From Coix lacryma-jobi var. lacryma-jobi (lineage: Eukaryota; Streptophyta; Magnoliopsida; Poales; Poaceae): a DNA stretch of 64,000 nt. The position numbers and the translations under genes were made by a program. The notes under the pieces were generated by a model. The model was given only the letters and a program-made list of their open reading frames with translations. It had not been told where the DNA came from and searched no databases. This document shows, in pieces, positions 55,369 through 64,000 of this stretch (position 1 is its first letter; each line of letters starts with the position of its first letter). Where the stretch lies: positions 93,197,104-93,261,103 of the forward strand of contig CM019823.1 of the NCBI GenBank assembly GCA_009763385.1, read 5' to 3'.

Positions 55369-58300
55369 TTGGAGGACGTTTGGTTGGTAGATTCCGGTTG
55401 CTCGAGGCACATGACCGGAAACGCCAAGTGGTTCTCCAGTCTTAGTCCTGTCGCCGGAAAGGAGTTTATCACCTTCGGCGACAATAGCAAAGGTAAAGTG
55501 TTGTCTCGTGGGTCGGTGCGAGTTAATGAGCACTTTGTGTTGCGCGATGTTGCTCTTGTTTCTAACTTGCATTTTAACCTTCTTTCTGTCTCGCAACTAT
55601 TTGATGACGACTATGAGATTCGTTTTAAGCCGAATCTCACTCGTATTTTGGATCCTCAGGGCAATCTTGTTTGTGTGATTTCGCCCTTGGGAAAGTCTTT
55701 CGTGCGGATTTCTCGGAGTCGTTTGGAGTTTCTCGTTGTCTTTTGGCTGGCCCTTCCTCCTCTGATCTTTGGAAGTGGCATAGGAGACTGGGACATTTGA
55801 GCTTCGACTTGCTTGCAAGACTTAGCTCACTTGGCCTAATCCGAGGATTGCCCAAGTTGTCGATGGAGAAGGATCTTGTTTGCCATTCTTGTAGACATGG
55901 GAAGATGGTTGCCGCTCCCCACCATCCAGTGACTCAGGTCATGACAAGCGCCCTGGAGAGCTTTTGCACATGGACCTTGTTGGTCCGGCTCGGGTGAGCT
56001 CGGTTGGGGGGAAGTGGTATGTGCTTGTGTTGTTGACGATTTTTCGAGATATTCGGGGGTCTTCTTTTAGCTGAGAAGACCGAGACTTTCTCCTTTGCCC
56101 GCAATCTGATTTTGCGTCTTCAGAACGAGTTCCCTTTGAACTCGATGCAAGCTATTAGGAGTGATAATGGTTCCGAATTCAAGAATTCAGACTTTGAGAA
56201 GTTTAGTAACTCTTTGGGTTTAGAGCATCAGTTTTCTTCCCCCTACACACCGCCACAGAATGGTGTTGTAGAGAGGAAGAATCGGACCTTGTAGAGATGG
56301 CCAGGACGATGCTCGATGAGCATGGGACTCCTAGGCGATATTGGGCTGAAGCTATGAGCACTGCATGCTACATTTCAAATTGCATTTTTCTCTGAGCTTT
56401 CTTGAAAAAGACTTCTTATGAGTTGCGTTTTGGAAAACTGCCCAAGGTGAGTTATTTTCGAGTTTTTGGTTGCCATTGTTTTATACTCAAAAAGGGCAAC
56501 CTGGACAAATTTGAGTCTCGTTCTTCTGACGGTGTGTTTTTGGGTTATGGCACTCACACTCGAGCTTATCATGTACTTAACCTTGACACTAACCGAGTCA
56601 TGGAGACATCCGATGTCACCTTCGACGAGACCATGGTTTGTCCTTCTTCTCATTTTGAGTGTGCAGGTGATCATGAGGTTGGTGAGCCTCTTTTGATGAC
56701 GAGGACGAGGGTGCTGAAGGTATAGATGATCCAGCACCCCCTCCACCTGTTGTGCTGCAAGGAGCGCTTTCTACTATGACTCACGGCCCCGACACGTCTT
56801 CTTCCTAGGGGCCGTGGGATCCGCCACCCCGAGCGGTACCTTTTGTACCGGGGAGGGAGGCACCAGCTGCTGTTGAGGGGGAGGCACTTCTGCTCGAGAG
56901 GGCGCCACGACACATCCAGCGCCAACACCCCCCCTCAGCAGATGATCGGCAACATTGACGAACGTGTCACTCGGTCCAGGTCTCAAATCTCTCACTTTGC
57001 TCATTCTGCTTTTGTTGCTGATTTTGAGCCCTGAGATGTTGGACACGCTTTGACGGATCCGGATTGGGTCAATGCCATGCATGAGGAGTTAGAGAACTTT
57101 GAGCGAAATCGGGTTGGGTTTTAGTGTCACACCTCCTCTAGACTGTAAGCCTATTGGGACAAAATGGGTTTTCAAAAACAAGCAAGGAGAGGATGGCCAC
57201 GTTGTTAGAAACAAGGTCAGGCTTGTAGCGAAGGGCTATAGTCAGAAGGAGGGGATAGACTATGAGGAGACTTTTGCTCTTGTAGCTCGTTTGGAGGCTA
57301 TTAGGATACTCTTGGATTTTGCTACATCCAAAGGTTTCATTAAATGGATGTCAAGAGTGCCTTCTTAAACGACTACATTGAAGAAGAGGTTTATGTTGAA
57401 CAACCCCCCCGTTTTGAAAATCCCAAGTTTCCAAACTATGTTTTCAAACTCCACAAAGCTTTATATGGTTTGAAACAAGCCCCTAGAGCCTGGTATGATA
57501 GGTTGAAAACCTTTTTGCTTGCTAAGGGTTTTAAAATGGGATGTGTGGATAAAATGCTCTTTCTCCTCAAGCAAGGCAAAGACACTCTCTTGGTCCAGAT
57601 TTACGTGGATGATATCATTTTCGGTGTTCTTCTCTCACGCTTTGGTTGCCAAGTTTGCAGATACTATGAGCAGGGAGTTCGAGATGAGTATGATGGGCGA
57701 GCTGACTTTCTTTCTCTTCGGATTGCAATTAAGCAATCCCGAGAAGGGATGTTTGTGCACCAGGGCAAGTATACCAAGGACTTGCTGAAGAGGTTCATAT
57801 GGGTGAGGCCAAGCCTCTTCAACACCCATGTCGACCATGACGGCCCTGGATGCGGACAAGGATGGAGAAGTTGTGGACCAGAAGGAGTACCGAAGCATGA
57901 TCGGGTCGCTGCTCTACCTGACGGCGACATGCCCGGACATCCAGTTCGCGGTGTGTCTGTGTGCGTGCTTTCAGGCGTCGCCGAGCACTTCTCACCATCA
58001 GGCGATCAAACGCATTTTCAGGTACCTTCGTTTCACACCTGAGTTCGGGATTTGGTATTCAGCTTCCTCCACTCTCTCCCATTGCGGTTATTCCGATGCC
58101 GATTTTGCTGGTTGTCGCATTGAGCGCAAGTCCACTTTTGGGACTTGCCAATTTATTGGTTCTTCTCTTGTATCGTGGTCTTCTCACAAGCAGTCTAGTG
58201 TCGCTCAGTCTACCACAGAGGCTGAATATGTTGCTGCGGCTAGCTGCTGTTCTCAGTTGCTTTGGATGATGGCCACTTTGCGTGATTTTGGTCTGAGCTT

Positions 58301-58514
58301 TTCTCGTGTTCCTTTGCTTTGTGACAGCACGAGTGCTATTAGCGTTGCTAAGAACCCTGTGCTTCACTCGAAGACCAAACACATTGATGTGCGCTTTCAT
58401 TTTTTGCGAGACCACTATGAGAAGGGTGATATCGACCTTCGCCATGTCGATACTCATCATCAGTTGGCTGATATTTTCACCAAGCCTTTGGACGAATCAA
58501 CCTTAATCGGTTGA
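55369..58514 (+). pseudogene. Element C pol: protease, integrase, reverse transcriptase, RNase H (several frameshifts)
   Basis: Protease DSG triad in VWLVDSGCSRHMTG (55381). Integrase zinc site (HRRLGHLSF, CHSCRHGK) at about 55775-55900, core with IRSDNGSEF and the Glu in NGVVERKNRT at about 56155-56285, GKLPKVSYFRVFGC C-terminal part to about 56725. Reverse transcriptase from about 57040 ([32 protein letters not shown]) with MDVKSAFLN and the YVDD box at about 57602. RNase H from 57828 (DADFAG, TEAEYVA, CDSTSA, LADIFTKPL), stop at 58514. At least five frame changes or stops lie between these blocks (near 55740, 56000, 56295, 57110, 57365 and 57640-57830). Dead copy. Confidence 0.92.
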
Positions 58515-60170
58515 GGGGTGAGCTTGGTGTGTGTTTCCCCTTTTAGATGGGGGAAACATTTTGGATCTTGTATCATAGACTGACTATTTTCTCGTTTGTT
58601 TTTTTTCTCTTTTGCATTTCAGCATACGCTTTTACATTCTGAGCTTCATGCATATAATCTTTAAAATGTAATTATGCTCTGTTTAGTGTGCTCCGATGTT
58701 ATATGTTGATGCTAGTAGCTTATGCTCTTCTGATCACTAATACATGTTGTGAGCTGAGCTAGTTTTGGAATGGTGAATCTACTTAACAAACATAAAACTT
58801 GAAATGTTCACCATTGAGATATGCAACTAGCATGTGTAGGATGTGTTGAGTTCACTCGTGCTTTTCATTTATGCTAGGTTGCTATGTCTCTAGTTCTGAG
58901 TCTGTCACTTGCTTGGTCTGTTCATATTCTGTCAATAAAATCTGAACCAAGTTTTTGAGTGAATTGAAAAGATCGAGATGGGATTGCTTGTCAACACATC
59001 ACAGTTTCAAGACTGTTTCTCATTGCACTTTGAGTTAAACTTGAGTTGTGTAGTGTATGACCGAAACTGTTGCTTTAAGCTTCTGATTGCTTCTGCATAG
59101 GCTTCGCACAGTTGAAAAGTTAGTTAATGACAAGCTTTCAACCTCTCGCAATCACATGCTGAAATTTGAACTTGTGTAATCTTAACCGCTGCAACTCCGA
59201 TAAAATTTGGATACACAAGACTATGTTTCATTCTATAGCATGATGATTGAACTTTGCTAGGGGTAGTTCACCTTGTATACATGATTAGCACTTGTCTGAT
59301 TTCCTGTCTATACATGTGTAGTGCTATTTTGATGGTGAATACTTTTTGGCTAAAAACTGCTCACTTTGCTCATGTTCATATTTCATATTTGGTGATCAGT
59401 TTGAGCCTTTGCTAGCTTGTATGCTTTCCAGTGAGTCGTTGGAGCTATACTGTTTTAGAGCATCTTGCATTTTCTTGACTATATTCCTGAAGCTGCTAAC
59501 TTGCACCTTGACTCATATGCATTTTGGAAGGGGGAGAACTTCTCTTGTTGGCACTTTTTGATGGTGCATTTTCTAAGGGGAGAACATTGCTCTCGGTTTC
59601 TTTTTGCTGATGGTGCATTTTTAACTAAGGGGGAGAATTTGGACAAATCATGCCTCCCATGTTCAACTAAGGGAGAGGAATCGGTTGTGTGCACCATGCA
59701 AGGGGGAGTTTGCTCGAGATAAATTTTTGAATTTTCCATTGGTTTCGGAGCGTTCTGCTAGTTGTGTTGAGCCTTTACCTCTATCTTGAGAGACTAGCAG
59801 TCACATCTCTGCTTCAGTTGGTTTTCATTTGGTATCGAGCCAGCTTTTCAGTTGATGTTGAGCTTTCTGCTAGTTGTGTTGAGCCTCTGTGCCTCTGTCT
59901 TGAGGGACTAGCATTTTGGCTTTGATTTTTTTATTGGTATCTGCTAGCGGTGTTGAGCCTATTCTACCTCTTTCTTGAGGGCTAGTTTTGCTGCTTTGCT
60001 TGGTTGCGTCGAGCCGTTGCCCATGTCTTTGGGAACCAAGTTGTCTTGCTCTTTCCACTTGACCTTCTTCGGCTTTGCTATGCTTTTGGGTCATTTGGTT
60101 GAGTTCTCTCTTCTCCTTCTTCCTCCTTCTATTCATTATGATTTGTGTGTGTAGTTGACAATGCACTCAT
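58515..60170 (+). other. Element C 3' untranslated region
   Basis: 1.65 kb without a gene. It holds four extra purine runs like the polypurine tract (about 59527, 59576, 59626, 59701), and imperfect repeats of a TTGAGCCT...CTTGAG(A/G)G(A)CTAG block (59770-60050). Confidence 0.75.
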
Positions 60171-60182
60171 CAAGGGGGAGAT
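60171..60182 (+). other. Polypurine tract of element C
   Basis: CAAGGGGGAGAT immediately before the 3' LTR start. Confidence 0.9.
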
Positions 60183-62277
60183 TGCGGATACATGGGTGTA
60201 TGCCGAGTCTCGAGTGATGAGTGATTGTCAACGAGTTTGATCGCAGGTTCTTTGGCTTATGTGTGCAGGTGTCGAGCATAGAGACAGTGATCGAGGGCAA
60301 GGTGAAGGTCAAGTAGAGACGTGTCGTGCCGACGGACCGGGAGCGGTGAAGGGGCGGACGTGAGGCTTGGACTGAGGGACAGGTGGCCTGAGGATCAGCT
60401 GTGGTGGCTGGCAGCCTGGAACAGCGACGAGCGAAGACTTGCGGGGCATGGTGTTGCTCGGGTCGAGGACCTGGGGACATGTGTCGGTGGACGGGGTGCA
60501 CGGGCGGTGCATCCCCTCTACAGCTTCGGTTTGATGGTAGAGCCAGAGAAAAACCATCGGGTGGACGGTTTCCAGGTTTGGGCCTCAAAACCTGGGTGCT
60601 GCGGGTTTTCGAGTTTGGGCCTCAAAACTCGGGCTGAGGACAGTTTCCAGGTTTGGGCCTCAAAACCTGGGCGCTGGCAGGTTTCCTGGTTGGGCCTCAA
60701 AACCAGGGTATGGACTTGAAGGCTGGTTTCCCGGTTAGGGCCTCGAAACCGAGGGTGGACGTGAAGGCCTGGTTTCCCGGTTTCGGCCACAAAAACGGGG
60801 GCGGAGTCCGTGAAAAGGATGCAGAGCGGTGGCGGCACGTGGCGGCAATCGGGAGGTTGCGTCGAGGCAACGCTACGAGTTGTGCGGGCATGGCCGTCGG
60901 ATCCACCTACCATCGAGTTGGTCCAGAATAACCTTAGGGTTTAGCTGGTTCGCTATGTAAGTGGTTAGGGGTAGAGTGGGAATTAGGAATAGTTAGAATT
61001 AGGATAAGTAGGGGGAGACACCCACCTCCCCAGGCATCTCAGTCATTTGCTATTTGCCCTCTAGGTTTTCCTGCTCTCCCTCTCCCCTGCTGTAGTGAAC
61101 TGAGATCCATAGAGAAGAGAACCATACCTCTGTGTCCGTAAGATTTTGAGGAAGTGAGACCGTAATCTCACTATTGTAGCGTGTGGTAGCTACACGGTTG
61201 CAATTTTGTGGTTGTGATTCGCGTTTTGTTCTTGTTCTTCGCGGGTTGCTTTTCTCCACTTTTCCCGTTGATCGATCTCTTTGCTTGGTGCGTTGTTTGC
61301 AAATCCGTTTGAACCTAGTTGTTCTAGATCGTGAGGCACTCCTTTCCACCGAAGGATTCACCTCTAACCTCACGAGCTAGTAGATCGGTTGATTTTCATT
61401 TCGGGTCAAGTTTTTTCTTCTTTCCTAAAACTTCTTTGATTCATCGATTTGGAGATAGGTTCGAGCCATGATCTCGTAGAGTTAGCTCACTATCCTCCTT
61501 GTGACTCTTCTCACCAAGTTTGATCCCTAGAGGATTCGTTTGGGTGAGATTGAGTCAAATCGGTGGACGAACAATGCTGCTGCGGGGGGTGTGACCAGAT
61601 GCTAGCGTCGTGCAGACCGGACGCTAGGTCTCAGAGTCCGGTCGTTGAACACAGAATGTTCTGTTTCGGAGTTTGACCGGACGCTCTGTTCACAGTCGAC
61701 TGGACGCACCCATCCTACTGTTCATCTGGCTTGGCTTTTGTGACCGGACGCTCGTTACTGACCGGATGCTTCCTTTCAGTGAGTCCGGTCATAAACAGAG
61801 AGGTCCCATTTCAGCTTTTGTGTGACTGACGCGTCTGGTCCGGTGCCTCTCGACCGGACGCAGGCAGAGTCCGGTCAATTGCAGTTTGCACGTTTTCGTC
61901 CGCAGTTTGCTCGTCCGACTTTCGATTTGAGATCCGCTTGTTGCGTTGGATTCCTCACTTCGTGCTCTTCAGAAATTGGGCTTCTCGCTTTACAAAATAG
62001 CCTGAATCCCCCTCGCGTTGCTCAGGGGAGGTTGAGGTTACCCAAAGTTCATCCTGTCACCAGTTGACCTGCGTGAACTTGGGCGAGGGATTTTTTGGTG
62101 TCCCGCTGTGTTCCTAGGGAACATCCACCCACTCTCTTGGGTCGTGGACATCACGCGCATCGGTTTTGCTCTTGGGGTTGATTTTCGGGACAGTGGCTTA
62201 AAGTTTCCAAAAGGAAAATTTAAAGCTCCCATTCACCCCCCCTCTGGTCGCTTTCTGGTTGCACTCTCGGTCCTTCA
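60183..62277 (+). repeat. Element C 3' LTR (2095 bp)
   Basis: Same ends as the 5' LTR, followed by TCTAT. The hairpin array is at about 60570-60800, where some units have decayed (the CCTGG unit lost one loop-side base and the last unit has a changed right arm). Confidence 0.95.
60570..60800 (+). repeat. Array of six hairpins in the C 3' LTR
   Basis: Homologous to 50959-51186, unit for unit. Units 1 and 3 are fully paired. Unit 2 (TCGAG against CTCGG) and the last two have single changes without compensation, as expected for young random mutations. Confidence 0.85.
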
Positions 62278-62282
62278 TCTAT

Positions 62283-63180
62283 GCCATGTTCTTCACATAT
62301 AGCTGCTTGTTCTACTTCCTTGTCTGTGAAACTAACATTTTGAAGGAGAACAATGAGCTCAAAAGTGAAGTGAAGAACTTGAGCAACAAGTTAGAGAGCT
62401 AGTGTAGATCAAAGGTCACTCATGAGCACATGATGAAGAATCAAAGAAGCTATGGTGACAAGAGTGGCATTGGCTTCAACAAGAGCAATGTCAAAGGCAA
62501 GATATGGGGCAAGATAAGATATGAAAGAGAAATGACGAAGCAAGAACAAGAAAAGCTATCTCATTTCATGTGATATCGATGCCATGAGATGGGACATCTT
62601 GCAAATGCTTGCCCCAACAACAAGAAGACAATGATGAAGCCCCAAGATCAAATCAAGATCAACCATGATGGTGGTGACTTGATAAAGAAGAAGAAAACAA
62701 TAAGGGGTGGAAGAGCAAGGCATCCAACTCATATTCAAGATGCCAAGATGATGATGAGAAAGAATGAAGAAAAGAAGAAGGATTTGGCTCACATCAAGTG
62801 CTACAAATGTGATGACATGGGACACTTTGCCTCGAAGTGTCTTAACAAGCTTGAGAAGAAGGCTCAAGCAACTCATGAGAGGCAAGGCAATGAGAAGCAA
62901 CAATGAGCAAGGAAGAGAAGGCTCAATCAAAGAGAGTTTGCTACTCATGCCGGGAAAGGGGACACATGGCTAATTCATGTCCACTAGGTAAAATTCTAAG
63001 CCTATTTCAATTGATGATGATAATCTTGTGCTTAGAAAGGATGGTAATGGTACCTCATTAGCTGCTATTGCAACACATCCCGCTATTCATACTAAGGCAT
63101 TGCCTAAGTATGTTGCTCCTAACTTGAGAGGACCCAAACAAGTTTGGGTACCATCAAAGAGTGGACGAATGTGTGTGTAG
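62283..63180 (+). pseudogene. Element E gag, C-terminal part with three zinc knuckles
   Basis: After element C the gag coil resumes with a frame change, a TAG near 62401 and a TGA near 62570. Three knuckles follow: one that lost its first cysteine to that TGA (YRCHEMGHLANAC), one intact (CYKCDDMGHFASKC, about 62800) and one in another frame (CYSCRERGHMANSC, about 62940). A stretch VAPNLRGPKQVWVPSKSG, usual upstream of protease in SIRE-like elements, ends at a TAG near 63178. Confidence 0.8.
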
Positions 63181-64000
63181 GTACCATGGCATTGGAGGCT
63201 TGATTCAATTTGTTCCATGTTGATCATCATGTGATGGAATCAAGTAATAAAGCCTAGTGCAAATCCTTCCCAATGCCAAGTCAAGTGAAGTGAAGTTCAA
63301 GTTCAAAAACATACAAGTGCAAAAGATCAAGTTGTGGTGGTTGACTGGAAATATTTGAAGGCTTGCAAATGGTAGATGAAGAAGCTTGCTATTTGATGAT
63401 CATGAGCTACTAAGGTATATCTCTAGTTGATCATATTATTTTAGATTCATATGAGATGATTGAATTGGATATATATGCATATGTTGCTTGCTATAGATGA
63501 TGAATGGATTTGATGCTTAGTGATCAAGTTTTGAGTTAGTTTTAATGAATATGTTCATGAGACTTTCTTTAGTAAGTGGTTTTGCATGGATATGTATTGT
63601 GTTGATGTTCAAGCAAGTTTATCTCAAGTTTGATTCAAATTGGTAGAGTATAGCTCAATTGCTCAAAGTTGTCCAATATTGCAAAATCTGAGTGAGCTAT
63701 GGTGATAGCTATGCTTGAATGATCAAATCTATTTGGATTGACTTGAAATTTGGTAAATATGCTCTACACTTATAGTATTAGTTGCTGTGCAAAAATCATG
63801 ATAATTGGATAAGTGATGCTTCGGTTTTGGAGTGAATCTTGTCAACTATAGTGCAGCAGTTTTCAGCATGTAGTACTATGGAAAGAATTGAAATCTGGTA
63901 GTAATCTAGAAAGCCAATGAAGCTCAAATTTTTATGGCTGCTAGAACACTTAGAGAAGCACATCTCCACCAAATTACATGGTCATTGACTTATATTTTGG
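63181..64000 (+). other. Element E, non-coding sequence to the window end
   Basis: AT-rich with many stops in all frames. I expected the protease DSG motif here and do not see it. It may be 3' untranslated sequence of a non-autonomous member of the family. Confidence 0.55.

Larger units (their letters stand above)
50569..62277 (+). mobile_element. Element C: complete SIRE-like copia retrotransposon (11.7 kb)
   Basis: 5' LTR 50569-52660, primer-binding site, gag, protease, integrase, reverse transcriptase, RNase H, a 1.65 kb 3' untranslated region, polypurine tract, 3' LTR 60183-62277. TCTAT flanks it on both sides (50564-50568, 62278-62282). The two LTRs differ by few substitutions and small indels, so insertion is recent, yet the coding region has several frameshifts. 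It therefore probably moved with helper proteins from a relative. The domain order protease-integrase-RT-RNase H and the YVDD box mark it as copia. Confidence 0.95.
33971..64000 (+). mobile_element. Element E: SIRE-like copia retrotransposon, continues past the window end
   Basis: The 5' LTR is 33971-36661, the primer-binding site 36664-36675 and the gag starts at 36713. The gag is broken by H (37441-50366) and by C (50569-62277), and resumes to about 63180. The 3' LTR is not in the window. No pol is seen between the gag zinc knuckles and the window end, so it may be a non-autonomous member or pol may lie further right. Confidence 0.82.

Overview
The window is a deep nest of transposable elements from a plant nuclear genome. 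I found no host single-copy gene, rRNA, tRNA or CRISPR array. The families are Tekay/Del-like chromoviruses with LTRs of 4-5 kb, SIRE-like copia elements, Athila/Tat-like Ty3 elements with a TGTTGAC...GTCAACA LTR, a Stowaway-type MITE, and a Mutator-like element with a plant-mobile-domain gene. This mix points to a large-genome grass, probably panicoid; the subfamily is a guess.

Nesting was read from target-site duplications (TSDs) and interrupted frames. The outermost layer is a minus-strand Ty3 pol remnant, G (33160-33970), broken on both sides. On its left lies element F (3' internal part 30288-31354, LTR 31355-33159). F contains element D (1069-1368 joined to 26958-30287, with LTR 28812-30287). 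D contains chromovirus B (1369-26957, TSD CGAAT). B contains chromovirus A (8102 to about 24363), and A contains a Stowaway MITE (9497-9755) and a solo copia LTR (18662-20668, TSD CCTGG). A further copia LTR of the same family fills 1-1068. On the right of G is SIRE-like copia E (LTR 33971-36661, running past the window end). E's gag is interrupted twice: by H, a large palindromic LTR-derived insertion (37441-50366, TSD AATTG) that carries an 8.5 kb MULE (38497-46983), and by a complete copia element C (50569-62277, TSD TCTAT).

Element A is the best-preserved coding unit. It has gag, one in-frame UAG, then a single open frame with zinc knuckle, protease, reverse transcriptase, RNase H, integrase and chromodomain. 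Its leader carries an extra reading frame, now split by the solo LTR, whose first 27 or so residues closely follow the histone H3 tail (begins MARTKLTARKATGG). The MULE has a mudrA transposase frame with two stops, an intron-containing plant-mobile-domain (MAIN-like) gene with a nonsense codon and a frameshift, and a degenerate GRF-type zinc-finger gene.

Two signals stand out. One is the H3-tail-like leader protein in a chromodomain retrotransposon. The other is a tandem array of 6-7 small hairpins in every LTR copy of family C; the stems differ from unit to unit but stay paired while loop and inner stem are constant. Other notable points are the palindromic H insertion, a deletion that fused LTR A to LTR B at 24361, and clusters of short CG-rich palindromes found independently in several unrelated LTR families.
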